Assembly: GCF_900156425.1 (NCBI RefSeq)
Contig: NZ_FTNO01000001.1
Coordinates: 930,001-994,000 of the forward strand
Length of the DNA: 64,000 nt
Source: Haladaptatus litoreus
Lineage (GTDB): Archaea > Halobacteriota > Halobacteria > Halobacteriales > Haladaptataceae
Reading direction: 5' to 3'
The notes under the pieces were generated by a model, which was not told the origin of the DNA, did not search any database, and worked only from the letters and a program-made list of their open reading frames with translations. Below are positions 7,990 through 16,622 of this stretch, in pieces (position 1 is the stretch's first letter; every line of letters begins with the position of its first letter). Made by a program: the position numbers and the translations under genes.

Positions 7990-8466
7990 ATGGCTGATAC
8001 AATCGAAGTCCTCGTACCCGGAGGGCAGGCCAACCCCGGCCCACCGCTCGGCCCGGAACTCGGCCCGACCGCGGTCAACGTGCAAGAAGTCGTCAACGAA
8101 ATCAACGAGCAGACTGCCGCATTCGACGGAACGGAAGTGCCCGTCACCATCTCCATCGAGGAGGACGGCAGTTTCGAACTCGAAATCGGTGTCCCGCCGA
8201 CGGCGGCGCTCATCAAGGACGAGGCCGGATTCGAGACGGGCAGTGGCGAACCCCAGAAGAACTTCGTCGCCGACCTCTCCATCGACCAAGTGAAGAAAAT
8301 CGCGGAACAGAAACACCCCGACCTCCTCGCCTACGACACGAAGAACGCGGCGAAGGAAGTCGTCGGTACCTGTGCGTCGCTCGGCGTCACCGTCGAAGGC
8401 GACGACGCGCGAGAGTTCAAAGCGAAGGTCGACGCTGGCGAGTACGACGACGCACTCGAAGCCTAA
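7990..8466 (+). CDS. rpl11: 50S ribosomal protein L11
   Basis: Binds the GTPase-associated centre of 23S rRNA at the base of the stalk and helps factor-dependent GTP hydrolysis. The 158-residue protein shows the L11 signature VPGGQANPGPPLGPELGPT near the N-terminus and the C-terminal RNA-binding domain with KKIAEQKHPDLL and VVGTCASLGVTV. A TATA-like CCTTAAAA lies about 27 nt before the ATG. Unlike the classical haloarchaeal order, the next gene downstream is on the opposite strand, so rpl11 is transcribed apart from rpl1-rpl10-rpl12. Confidence 0.97.
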   Translation: MADTIEVLVPGGQANPGPPLGPELGPTAVNVQEVVNEINEQTAAFDGTEVPVTISIEEDGSFELEIGVPPTAALIKDEAGFETGSGEPQKNFVADLSIDQVKKIAEQKHPDLLAYDTKNAAKEVVGTCASLGVTVEGDDAREFKAKVDAGEYDDALEA

Positions 8467-8487
8467 TCCGGGTTTTCCGTTTTCGAA

Positions 8488-9201
8488 TCAGACGAACAGC
8501 AAGAGAAGCGTATAGCTTCCCGCTCCGACCGCGAACGCCCAGAAACGGCTTTCACGCTCCTCAGGCAGTTCTTCTTTGATGACGTTGAGGATGACACCAC
8601 CACCCAAAAACGCGAACAGGGTGTTCACCACGGCTTCGTCGACTACCGTCGCGTTTCCGATTGCCCAGCCGACGATGACCGCCCCGGCGAGTAACCAGCG
8701 TCCGAATCGGTCGTAGCTATCTTCGTGGAATTCCCGGAGTCCGTAATCGTTGACGACGAAGTGCAGGCCCATCGCGACGGCATACAGCATGAGATTCACT
8801 TGTCCCGGTTGCTCGCGATGGACGAGCAGATAGCCGATGAGTGCGTTGTACGCGGTGAACGTGCCGATATGGAGCCAGAATATTTCGTCGTCGGTTCGTT
8901 GCCCATCGACTTCTCGTCCGGACTCGCGTGCGAGGACTTCCAATCCGTAGAACAGAGAAAACCCAATCAGCGCGACGATGTAGACGTGTCGTTCGAGAAA
9001 GCCGACGAACAACGGGACGGATGCGAGCACCGTCCCGCCTTCGAGTTCCGGAAGCAAGTGGACGAAGACGTAAGCAACCGACGCGCCGCCTGCTATCGAG
9101 AGCCACCGACTCCGTGGAGTTGCGCGAAACGACCGGACGTTTCCCGTCGCGAGATGCACCAGCGCGAGGAGGAGCGCTAACAGACCCGAAAGGGACACCA
9201 T
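8488..9201 (-). CDS. Multi-spanning membrane protein, ZIP-like
   Basis: Predicted integral membrane protein of 237 residues with about seven or eight hydrophobic helices. Features: N-terminal MVSLSGLLALLLALVHLATG, the motif FVHLLPELEGG, an internal basic and acidic loop (ARESGREVDGQRTDDEIF), LHFVVNDYGLREFHED and a C-terminal helix. FVHLLPE and scattered histidines in helices recall ZIP-type metal transporters, but the canonical ZIP HxxxE motifs are not clear, so I keep the call general. The track-length ORF starts 20 codons earlier in a basic region; MVSLSG at 9201 fits a membrane protein better. It sits between rpl11 and rpl1 on the opposite strand and shares a short promoter region with rpl1. 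Confidence 0.75.
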   Translation of the reverse strand: MVSLSGLLALLLALVHLATGNVRSFRATPRSRWLSIAGGASVAYVFVHLLPELEGGTVLASVPLFVGFLERHVYIVALIGFSLFYGLEVLARESGREVDGQRTDDEIFWLHIGTFTAYNALIGYLLVHREQPGQVNLMLYAVAMGLHFVVNDYGLREFHEDSYDRFGRWLLAGAVIVGWAIGNATVVDEAVVNTLFAFLGGGVILNVIKEELPEERESRFWAFAVGAGSYTLLLLFV

Positions 9202-9275
9202 GTGGAGTGTACTGGTTCGATAGCACGCCTCAAACCGGTGTCGGCGACTACCACGATGCATACTGGTTCGACGGG

Positions 9276-9363
9276 TTTAAGTTCGACATGCGTCAATTTC
9301 CGGTGAGACAGGCATCGCCTGTTTCACTGACCCGTAGGAGCATTCCTGCGTACTACGGAGGTG
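9276..9363 (+). promoter_or_regulatory. rpl1 operon promoter and structured mRNA leader
   Basis: A TATA-like TTTAAG (9276-9281) places the transcript start near 9303. The leader then forms two hairpins in a row: 9303-9313 with 9317-9327 (11 bp, loop ATC) and 9333-9339 with 9344-9350 (7 bp, loop GCAT). A strong Shine-Dalgarno GGAGGTG (9357-9363) follows, 4 nt before the ATG. Archaeal L1 is known to repress its own operon by binding a leader that imitates its rRNA site, so this leader is the likely autoregulatory target. Confidence 0.7.
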
Positions 9364-9367
9364 AACG

Positions 9368-10006
9368 ATGGCAGATAATGAGATAGAGCAAGCAGTCTCT
9401 CGCGCACTCGAGGACGCACCTGAGCGGAATTTCCGCGAAACGGTCGACCTCGCGATTAACCTGCGCGACCTCGATTTAAACGATCCGTCGAATCGTGTCG
9501 ACGAGAGTATCGTACTCCCGTCCGGAACTGGACAAGAAACCCAAATCATCGTGTTCGCGGAGGGCGAAACCGCCCTCCGCGCCGAAGACGTCGCGGACGA
9601 CGTTCTCTCGGGCGACGAGTTGGAAGAACTGGGTGGCGACGACGACGCCGCAAAAGACCTCGCCGGTAAGACCGACTTCTTCATCGCCGAAGCGTCGATG
9701 ATGCAAGACATCGGTCGATACCTCGGTACGGTCCTCGGCCCACGCGGTAAGATGCCGACGCCGCTTCAGCCCGACGACGACGTCGTCGAAACCGTCAACC
9801 GGATGAAAAACACCGTCCAGCTTCGAAGCGGTGACCGACGCACGTTCCACACGCGCGTCGGCGCTGAAGACATGTCCGCGGAGGATATCTCGGACAACAT
9901 CGACGTTATCGTCCGGCGTCTTCACTCCAACTTGGAGAAAGGCCCGCTCAACGTCGACACCATCTTCGTGAAAACGACGATGGGACCGTCCGTGGAGGTG
10001 GCCTAA
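9368..10006 (+). CDS. rpl1: 50S ribosomal protein L1
   Basis: Binds 23S rRNA at the mobile L1 arm near the E site, and in archaea represses its own mRNA. The 212-residue protein starts [20 protein letters not shown], and has the conserved [25 protein letters not shown] and the C-terminal [23 protein letters not shown] that define L1. First gene of the rpl1-rpl10-rpl12 operon. It is preceded by a leader with two hairpins and a strong ribosome binding site, in contrast to the leaderless genes around it. The rpl10 start follows its stop codon by one base, and GGAGGTG inside its last codons serves rpl10. Confidence 0.97.
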   Translation: MADNEIEQAVSRALEDAPERNFRETVDLAINLRDLDLNDPSNRVDESIVLPSGTGQETQIIVFAEGETALRAEDVADDVLSGDELEELGGDDDAAKDLAGKTDFFIAEASMMQDIGRYLGTVLGPRGKMPTPLQPDDDVVETVNRMKNTVQLRSGDRRTFHTRVGAEDMSAEDISDNIDVIVRRLHSNLEKGPLNVDTIFVKTTMGPSVEVA

Positions 10007-10007
10007 G

Positions 10008-11033
10008 ATGTCCGCAGAACGTAAGACCGAGACGATTCCGAAGTGGAAAGAAACGGAAGTCGCTGAGCTGACGGATTTCGTCGACAACTACAGCAGTGTC
10101 GGCGTCGTCAACATCACCGGCATCCCGAGCAAACAGCTCCAGAACATGCGCCGCAGTCTCCACGGTAGCGCGGAACTCCGCGTCAGCCGAAATACGCTGG
10201 TGGAGCGCGCACTGGAATCGGTCGGTGACGGCTTCGAAGACTTAGAGGAGTACATCTCCGGACAGGTCGGCCTCATCGGCACGAACGACAACCCGTTCGG
10301 TCTGTACAAGGAACTCGAAGCGTCCAAAAGTCCGGCACCGATTTCGGCGGGCGAAATCGCGCCGAACGAAATCACCATTCCGGAAGGTGACACGGGCGTC
10401 GACCCCGGCCCGTTCGTTGGTGAACTCCAGCAGGCCGGTGCCGCTGCACGGATTATGGACGGCTCCATCCACGTGACCGAGGACAGCCTCGTCGCGGAGG
10501 AAGGCGACGAGGTGTCGCCGGAACTGGCGAACGTGCTCGCCGAACTCGGCATGGAGCCGAAAGAGGTCGGACTTGACCTGCGCGCCGTCTATTCGGACGG
10601 TGTGATGTTCGAGTCGGACGAACTCGCCATCGACGTGGACGAGTACCGCGCAGACGTCGAGCGAGCGGCCGCCTTCGGTCGCAACCTCTCCGTCAACGCG
10701 GTCTACCCGACCGAACAGACCGCTCCCCTGCTCGTCTCGAAGGCGACTGGCGAGGCCAAGAGCCTCGGTCTTCAAGCCGCCATCGAGAGCCCGGACCTCG
10801 CTCCGGACCTCGTGAGCAAGGCGGACGCACAAGTTCGCACACTGGCTGCACAAATCGACGACGAAGAGGCACTCCCCGAGGAGCTTCGCGGAATCGAAGC
10901 GCCTGCCGCGGGCGGTGCTGACGAAGAAGAATCGACTGACGAAGAAACAACTGACGCCGAGCCTGAAGATGACGATGACGACGACGAAGATGAAGACGCA
11001 GGCGGAGAAGGCCTCGGCGCAATGTTCGGATAA
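10008..11033 (+). CDS. rpl10: 50S ribosomal protein L10 (P0), stalk base
   Basis: Anchors the L12 dimers to L11 and 23S rRNA to form the ribosomal stalk that recruits translation factors. The 341-residue length, with an extra domain after the rRNA-binding part, is the archaeal P0 type. The N-terminal half contains [20 protein letters not shown]; the C-terminus is an acidic hinge ([13 protein letters not shown]) ending EGLGAMFG, the factor-binding tail shared with L12. Second gene of the operon. Its ribosome binding site GGAGGTG lies inside the end of rpl1. Confidence 0.97.
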   Translation: MSAERKTETIPKWKETEVAELTDFVDNYSSVGVVNITGIPSKQLQNMRRSLHGSAELRVSRNTLVERALESVGDGFEDLEEYISGQVGLIGTNDNPFGLYKELEASKSPAPISAGEIAPNEITIPEGDTGVDPGPFVGELQQAGAAARIMDGSIHVTEDSLVAEEGDEVSPELANVLAELGMEPKEVGLDLRAVYSDGVMFESDELAIDVDEYRADVERAAAFGRNLSVNAVYPTEQTAPLLVSKATGEAKSLGLQAAIESPDLAPDLVSKADAQVRTLAAQIDDEEALPEELRGIEAPAAGGADEEESTDEETTDAEPEDDDDDDEDEDAGGEGLGAMFG

Positions 11034-11039
11034 CTACCA

Positions 11040-11369
11040 ATGGAATACGTTTACGCTGCACTCATCCTGAACGAATCGGGCGAAGAACTCAACGAAGAAA
11101 ACCTCACCAACGTCCTCGACGCCGCAGGCGTCGATGTCGAAGAATCGCGTGTCAAGGCGCTCGTCGCCGCACTCGAAGACGTCGACATTGACGAGGCCGT
11201 CGAACAGGCCGCCGCTGTCCCCGCCGGTGGAGCCGCCGCAGGCGGCGCCGCAGGTGGCGACGAGGGTGGCGACGACGAAGCCGAAGAGGAAGAGGCCGCT
11301 GAAGAAGAAGAAGACGACGACGAAGAAGAAGAGGCCAGCGGCGAAGGTCTCGGCGACCTCTTCGGTTAA
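11040..11369 (+). CDS. rpl12: 50S ribosomal protein L12 (P1)
   Basis: Stalk protein that forms dimers on L10 and stimulates GTPase factors. The 109 residues have the usual three parts: an N-terminal dimerisation domain ([18 protein letters not shown]), an alanine/glycine hinge (AGGAAAGGAAGG) and a very acidic segment ending [10 protein letters not shown], nearly the same tail as L10. The start is 6 nt after the rpl10 stop, so it is the last gene of the operon. The hinge and acidic tail are low-complexity and longer than in non-halophiles. Confidence 0.97.
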   Translation: MEYVYAALILNESGEELNEENLTNVLDAAGVDVEESRVKALVAALEDVDIDEAVEQAAAVPAGGAAAGGAAGGDEGGDDEAEEEEAAEEEEDDDEEEEASGEGLGDLFG

Positions 11370-11479
11370 ACGCCGATATCACGGCAGTCAAACCAGTTTT
11401 TCTTTCGTGCGCAAATCGGACAGCGACGGCTGTGAGTTTCTAACCGTGTAACCGACCGCTCATCAGAGCGCCACGAACG

Positions 11480-11511
11480 TTTAAATACAAATACGGAACC
11501 ACTCCGTTCCG
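11480..11511 (+). promoter_or_regulatory. TATA box and inverted repeat before the TctA-like gene
   Basis: TTTAAATA (11480-11487) is centred 29 nt before the ATG at 11512, so the message is leaderless. Between them, CGGAAC (11494-11499) and GTTCCG (11506-11511) form an inverted repeat with a 6-nt spacer that ends exactly at the start codon. This is a plausible operator for a repressor. Confidence 0.55.
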
Positions 11512-12753
11512 ATGGAGGTGTTCGGAACGCGGTTGGTGGTTGCCCCCAGTATGACGGTGACAGCACTCACGTTCATTTTGGGTGGTGTCGCGCTCGGAAC
11601 CATCAGCGGACTCACACCGGGAATTCACGTTAATAACCTCGCCTTGCTGCTCGCGTCGGTCGCCCCGGCGGTTCCCGGGCCGCCGGAACTCGTCGGCGCG
11701 TCGATGCTGGCCGCGGGAGTCGTCCATTCGTTTCTCGATGTCGTGCCGACGCTCGCGCTGGGTGTTCCCGACCCGGTGATGGCGGTATCGGCGCTCCCTG
11801 GCCATCGGCTCGTCATCGAGGGGCAAGGCCGAGAGGCGATTCGCCTCTCGGCGTTGGGCAGCGGTTTGGCGGTTGCGTTCGCCGTCCCGCTCGCAATTCC
11901 CGTGACGGAGGTGATGACGACTGCGTAGCCGTTCGTGAGGGACAACCTTCCGTTCGTCCTCGCGGGAGTTGCGGGATTTCTCATCGTCACCGAAGCCACG
12001 ACGCGCGGACGAGTCGGCGGCCTCGTCTCTTTCTGTGCGAGCGTGCTACTCGGCGTCTTCACGCTCGACCTGTCGCCCGCCGCACCGCTGGAGGCGGGCG
12101 GCGTGCTGACCCCGCTCTTTGCTGGATTGTTCGGCGCCCCTGTCTTGGTCGATACGATGGATGGAGCGGGCGTACCGGAGCAGTCGTCGGCGACCGTCAC
12201 GACTCCGCGACGGGACGTGATTCACACCGCGCTTGCCGGTGCGGTCGCTGGCGCAATCGTCGGCTACCTGCCCGGCGTTTCGAGCGCGATTGCGGCAGTC
12301 ATCGCGCTCGCGCTCGTTCCGGGGCGAACCGGCGGAAGAGGATTCATCGTAGCGACGAGCGGAGTCAACACGGCGAACACCGTCTTTGCTTTATTTGCAC
12401 TCGTGGCCCTCGGCACACCTCGAACCGGCGTGATGGTCGCGCTTCGGGAGACGAACACGCCACTTCATCTGCCGACGCTGTTGGCCAGTGTCGCAGTCGC
12501 CGGAATCGTCGGATTCGTCCTCGTTCTCGTGCTGGGCGATACGTATCTCGAAACGGTCGGGAGAGCGGATTATCGCACCCTTTCGTTCGGCGTGCTTTCC
12601 CTGTTAGTCGTCGCGTCGTTCCTGTTCGCGGGAATCGTCGGCATTGGCATCTTCCTCGTGAGTATTCTCCTCGGTCTGCTTCCCCCACGAGTTGGCTGTC
12701 GCCGGGTACATCTGATGGGCGTGTTGATGGGACCGCTCGCGCTCGGCACTTGA
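11512..12753 (+). pseudogene. TctA-like (COG1784-type) permease interrupted by an in-frame TAG
   Basis: The gene encodes a membrane protein of about 413 residues of the tripartite tricarboxylate transporter permease (TctA) type: TISGLTPGIHVNN near the start is the family signature, and a second related GYLPGVSSAIAAV appears in the second half, with about ten hydrophobic helices overall. The codon at 11926-11928 is TAG, in frame, between VTEVMTTA and PFVRDNLPFV. Both halves are otherwise intact and the frame is unchanged, so a single base change (for example TGG to TAG) explains it. A restart at GTG 11935 could make a separate C-terminal half. No TctB or TctC partner is nearby. Confidence 0.75.
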
Positions 12754-12804
12754 TGGACAAATTCGACCACGAAACTTTTGCCGGAGGGTTGTCAATCCAC
12801 CTGT

Positions 12805-13044
12805 ATGATTTCCCTGCCTGGGTCGGTTCCCCTATTGGAACCGGTTCCTCTGTTCGGCCCGGTTCCCGGCGGTATGGAACTGTTCGTCATCTTCATCATG
12901 GCCCTGATGATGTTCGGCCTGCCGCTCACCATCTTTGGCGGGCTGTTCGTGGCGCACAAACGCTCGAAAGAAGATATGGAGGAACTCAAACGAGAAGTGT
13001 CAGAGCTGCGAGAGCAGGTCGAAGCGAACGACCGAGAGCGATGA
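12805..13044 (+). CDS. Small membrane protein with coiled-coil tail
   Basis: About 79 residues. The N-terminal part is proline-rich (SVPLLEPVPLFGPVPGG), followed by one transmembrane helix (MELFVIFIMALMMFGLPLTIFGGLF) and a charged coiled coil (KRSKEDMEELKREVSELREQVEA). The layout of one helix plus a charged amphipathic tail loosely recalls TatA, but the family motif is not there, and I do not assign a function. The start is uncertain: ATG at 12805 is used; a TTG at 12778 and a later ATG at the helix are alternatives. It follows the TctA-like gene by about 50 bp on the same strand. Confidence 0.55.
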   Translation: MISLPGSVPLLEPVPLFGPVPGGMELFVIFIMALMMFGLPLTIFGGLFVAHKRSKEDMEELKREVSELREQVEANDRER

Positions 13045-13066
13045 CGTGCCGTCTAAATTTCTGTGA

Positions 13067-13447
13067 TTACTGACCCATCACGTCGAGACAGCGCCCGACG
13101 AACGTGTTGTGAACGGCGAACACTTCGCTGTCGAGCGCGACTGCGGTTCCACAGGCTTCGCCGTGAATAAAGTGCATCTCGACGGCGTCGTCGAAACACC
13201 GAATCGTGCAGTCGAGCGAGCCATGGATGTAGAGGTCTTCCTGATGGGCCTTCTCGATAGCTTCGAGACGCATATCGCGGAGAACATCCGCGCGCCCTCG
13301 TTCGTCGTATGCGTCGGCAACGTCATCGCCGATATACAGTAAATCTCGCGTGTCGTCGTCGTAGTACAGTACGCTTCGAAGGTGTTCACCGACTTTGTCC
13401 CGCAAAAACGTAACTAACTCTTTGGATTCGGTAGCTGTTCCAGTCAT
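13067..13447 (-). CDS. Conserved haloarchaeal protein of unknown function
   Basis: A soluble acidic protein of 126 residues. The first half (ELVTFLRDKVGEHLRSVLYYDDDTRDLLYIGDDV) and the second (CTIRCFDDAVEMHFIHGEACGTAVALDSEVF) look like an alpha/beta domain of the type annotated in haloarchaea as DUF7522; that name is from memory. It has no signal peptide, membrane segment or known catalytic motif. The start at MTGTATESKEL is preferred over an upstream in-frame ATG. It lies downstream of menD on the same strand, with 68 bp between, and could be co-transcribed. Confidence 0.7.
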   Translation of the reverse strand: MTGTATESKELVTFLRDKVGEHLRSVLYYDDDTRDLLYIGDDVADAYDERGRADVLRDMRLEAIEKAHQEDLYIHGSLDCTIRCFDDAVEMHFIHGEACGTAVALDSEVFAVHNTFVGRCLDVMGQ

Positions 13448-13515
13448 ACAGACCATCCGTCTGGTTTTTCGCGGGACAATATCTTTAATCTTGTCTCGAT
13501 TATCTCCGGTGAAAA

Positions 13516-15270
13516 TTAACCAGATAGTTCGTGAACGACGGATTTTTGTAACGACTCGCGCGTCCGGTGACTGGTTTCCGCATCGGTCACGATTTCGATG
13601 ACCTGTGTTCCCGGCCGGTCGATTGACGCCTGAAATCGCTCACGGAACGCCGAAAGCGTCTCCACGCGGTCGAAATCGAGGTCGTAGAGGTCACCCGTCG
13701 CCTCGAAATCGAGTCCGTGCGGCGTTTTGAACTGCCCGGTAAACGGCGGGTCGAACGATTCGATAGGGAGCATGTGGAAAATTCCTCCGCCGTCGTTGTT
13801 GATTTCCACGATGGTCGCATCGACGCCGCAGCGCGCGAGCGCGAGCAATCCATTCATATCGTGGTAGTACGCGATGTCGCCGGTCACGAGAACCAGCGAG
13901 TCGTCGGTGGCACTGCCAGCCCCGAGCGCACTACTGACGATGCCGTCGATACCGCTCGCGCCGCGGTTGCCGAGGACGGTCACGTCGGCGGAACGTGGTT
14001 TCCCAAATCGGTCTACGTCCCGAACCGGCATGCTGTTCGAGACGAACAGAGTCGCCGGGTCGGGGGCGAGTTCGGCGACAGAAGCGAGGACACCACCTTC
14101 GAAGTGAGCGTCCGATTCCGAAACCAGTTCCCAATGATGTGCTTCCGCGCGCTCGAATCGGGATGTCCACTCCTCTCCAGATGCGCCTTCGCCAGCGAGT
14201 TCGCCCGCCAACCGACGGGCGAATCGCGTCGGGTCTGCCACGACGAGGTCGGTCGCGGTAAACGTCGCTTCGCGCCACCCGCCTGCGGAATCCACGAGGA
14301 ACTGCCGGGCGTCGGTTCGTTCGAGATAGTTCCGCAGAACCTTCGAAGTCGGCGAGGCTCCGAATCGGAGGACGATATCGGGGTTGGGCCAGTCGTCGGT
14401 CACTTCCGGAACGAGGTACGAGTCGTAGCCGCCGACGACAGGCCGGTCGTGGCCGAATCGGTGGCCCGACAGCGGGTCGGCGATAATCGGAAATCCAGTT
14501 TCGTCGGCCAATTTCGCAAGCGCAGTCCGGGTCGGCGTCGGCGCGTCGGCGGGGCCTGCGACCAGTAGACCTCGCTCCGCGTTCGAAACGGTTTCGGCGA
14601 TGTCCGCAAGCTGTGCGGAATCCAGTTCGGGAACGCCCTGCGACACCCGGACGAATGGGCCGTCGCGTCCAGACGCCGCGAGTGACTCTTCGTCCTCGAA
14701 ATTCTCCGGTACGTCGCCCGAAACGTCGGTCGGTTCGAGCGGTTTCCGGAACGGGAAGTTGAGATGCACCGGCCCCGGCGGCGTTCCGGTGGCCGACCCG
14801 AGTGCGCGGGCGGTCGTCGTCCTGAGATAGCGGAGTTTTCTTTGTTCGGCTTCCGGTTCCGCGAGGTCGGCGTACCAGCGAACCGCATCGCCGTACAGTT
14901 TCTCTTGGTCGACCGTCTGGTTCGCGCCGCTGTCCCGCAGTTCCGGGGGCCGGTCTGCGGTGCAGACGAGCATCGGCACGCGCGCCCTCTCGGCCTCGAT
15001 GATTGCGGGGTGGAAGTTCGCCGCCGCGGTTCCGGAGGTACAGACGATTGGCGTCGGTTTTCCCGTGCGCTTTGCTCGTCCGAGCGCGAAAAAGGCGGCA
15101 GAACGCTCGTCCAAGTGCGAAAATACTTCGATACTGTCGTGAGTCGCAAACGCCACGGTCAGCGGCGTCGAGCGACTGCCGGGAGCGAGACACACCGCGT
15201 CGATGCCCGCCTTTGCCAACTCATCCACGAACGTCTCGGCCCACAGCGTGTTTCTGTTCGGATGGCTCAT
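13516..15270 (-). CDS. menD: SEPHCHC synthase MenD
   Basis: Joins isochorismate and 2-oxoglutarate (as a ThDP-bound succinic semialdehyde) to make SEPHCHC, the second step of menaquinone synthesis. The 584-residue protein has the MenD start MSHPNRNTLWAETFVDEL with CLAPGSRSTPL, and the C-terminal ThDP/Mg-binding segment GDIAYYHDMNGLL...NNDGGGIFHMLP. The ORF extends 64 codons upstream in a basic out-of-frame shadow; ATG at 15270 is chosen because it overlaps the menF stop codon by 4 nt (ATGA), a sign of translational coupling. Menaquinone is the main respiratory quinone of haloarchaea. Confidence 0.96.
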   Translation of the reverse strand: MSHPNRNTLWAETFVDELAKAGIDAVCLAPGSRSTPLTVAFATHDSIEVFSHLDERSAAFFALGRAKRTGKPTPIVCTSGTAAANFHPAIIEAERARVPMLVCTADRPPELRDSGANQTVDQEKLYGDAVRWYADLAEPEAEQRKLRYLRTTTARALGSATGTPPGPVHLNFPFRKPLEPTDVSGDVPENFEDEESLAASGRDGPFVRVSQGVPELDSAQLADIAETVSNAERGLLVAGPADAPTPTRTALAKLADETGFPIIADPLSGHRFGHDRPVVGGYDSYLVPEVTDDWPNPDIVLRFGASPTSKVLRNYLERTDARQFLVDSAGGWREATFTATDLVVADPTRFARRLAGELAGEGASGEEWTSRFERAEAHHWELVSESDAHFEGGVLASVAELAPDPATLFVSNSMPVRDVDRFGKPRSADVTVLGNRGASGIDGIVSSALGAGSATDDSLVLVTGDIAYYHDMNGLLALARCGVDATIVEINNDGGGIFHMLPIESFDPPFTGQFKTPHGLDFEATGDLYDLDFDRVETLSAFRERFQASIDRPGTQVIEIVTDAETSHRTRESLQKSVVHELSG

Positions 15271-16589
15271 TCGAGTTCGTCCAAAATCGGGAGGAATTTC
15301 AACTGCACTTCGTCCCATTCGTCGTCCGGGTCGCTGTCGGCGACGATGCCGTTGCCGCCAAACAGGGTCACACGCGAATCGGCGGCGACCCCGGAGCGAA
15401 TCCCGACAGCGAACTCGCCGTCGCCGTTGGCGTCGAACCACCCGACCGGCGATGCGTACCATCCGCGGTCGAAGGTTTCCGTCTCGCGGATGGTTCGCTT
15501 GGCCATCTCGGGCGGCAGACCGCCGACTGCGGGCGTCGGATGGAGTGCTTCGACCACGGAGAGAACGTGTTCGTCGCCGTCGAGCGTCGCCGAAATCGGC
15601 GTCTGAAGGTGTTGAATGTTCGAAAGTCGCTTGACTTGCCGATTTGCCACGACGACAGTCTCTGCGAGCGGTTCGAGTCCGTCGCGGATGGTTTCGGCGA
15701 CGAGTTCGTGTTCCTCGCGCACTTTCTCGCTTTCAGCCAACTGTTCCGCCAGTTCGTCGTCTTCTTCGGGTGTTTCGCCTCTGGCAATCGACCCGGCGAG
15801 TGCCTCGGTTTCGACCGTCTGACCGCGGAGCGAAACGAGTCGTTCGGGTGGCGCGCCGAAAAATCCGCCCGCAGTCGTGGGTTCGAAGAGGAATCGATAA
15901 CATTCTGGGTAGGACGTTCGCAGTCGTTCGAGCGTGTCCGGTACCGCGACGGGATTCTCTAGTTCGACTTCGAGCGCGGTCGCGAGGACGACTTTCTGTA
16001 GTTCGCCAGCGCGGATTCGCTCGGTCGCCTGTCGAACCTGTTCTCCCCACTCCTCGCGCGCGGTGGTGTGGCGGGTCGATTTTACGCCAGGAGACTCCTC
16101 GCGCGGGCGCATTCCCGGCAGTTCGTCCAGTTCGGCCCGCAGTTCGGAAAGCGTTTCCTCGACTTCGTCCGGCGTTCTGTCACGAGCGGAAACCGTAAGC
16201 CACGTCCCCGTGTCCGTTCGGGTCAACTGGATTTCTGGGAGGACGAACTCCGCGCCGGGGAAGCCGTCCCACGGCGGGGTCGGTTCGTGTTCGGCGTGAA
16301 ACGAAAACCCGCCGAAGAGGCGAGGACGGGTCGCTTCCGTCCCACCTTCGGTATCGACCGAGGCGAAGCAGTCGCTCGCTTGGTCGCGGATAGTCTCGAA
16401 TCGGTCGGAGCCGTCTGCGGTAACGCGAGCGACGGCGCCACTCGCGGCGATTTCGAGTCCGTCGGGTGTCGTCCAGTAGATTCTCGGTGCCGGCCGCCCG
16501 GCGAGAAACGCGCGAAACGAAACGTCGGATATTCGGCAGGTTCGGGTTACGAGACCCGCCGACAGTTGGCCGTCACGGTGCGGTGGCAT
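15267..16589 (-). CDS. menF: Isochorismate synthase MenF
   Basis: Converts chorismate to isochorismate, the first committed step of menaquinone synthesis. In 440 residues the C-terminal chorismate-binding domain is clear: KVVLATALEVEL, YRFLFEP, TEALAGSIARGE, EHELVAETIRDGLEP and the final GVAADSRVTLFGGNGIV. The N-terminal 180 residues are the less conserved domain of the anthranilate/isochorismate synthase fold. The glutamates and threonine of the active site lie in these motifs. First gene of a menF-menD pair; other men genes are not in the window. Salicylate synthase activity is unlikely because menD follows directly. Confidence 0.94.
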   Translation of the reverse strand: MPPHRDGQLSAGLVTRTCRISDVSFRAFLAGRPAPRIYWTTPDGLEIAASGAVARVTADGSDRFETIRDQASDCFASVDTEGGTEATRPRLFGGFSFHAEHEPTPPWDGFPGAEFVLPEIQLTRTDTGTWLTVSARDRTPDEVEETLSELRAELDELPGMRPREESPGVKSTRHTTAREEWGEQVRQATERIRAGELQKVVLATALEVELENPVAVPDTLERLRTSYPECYRFLFEPTTAGGFFGAPPERLVSLRGQTVETEALAGSIARGETPEEDDELAEQLAESEKVREEHELVAETIRDGLEPLAETVVVANRQVKRLSNIQHLQTPISATLDGDEHVLSVVEALHPTPAVGGLPPEMAKRTIRETETFDRGWYASPVGWFDANGDGEFAVGIRSGVAADSRVTLFGGNGIVADSDPDDEWDEVQLKFLPILDELE

Positions 16590-16622
16590 TGAAAGAGAAC
16601 TCAGGAGTCATAACCCTTCAGC

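Noticed and set aside
9303-9350. Riboswitch in the L1 leader
   Set aside because: The two hairpins do not match any metabolite riboswitch I know; autoregulation by L1 explains them better.
11926-11928. TAG as a pyrrolysine codon
   Set aside because: Haloarchaea are not known to use pyrrolysine, no pyl genes are in the window and TAG is used as a normal stop elsewhere here.
13717-14568. Plus-strand ORF of 283 codons over menD
   Set aside because: Shadow of the menD reading frame; Arg-rich with no motif.
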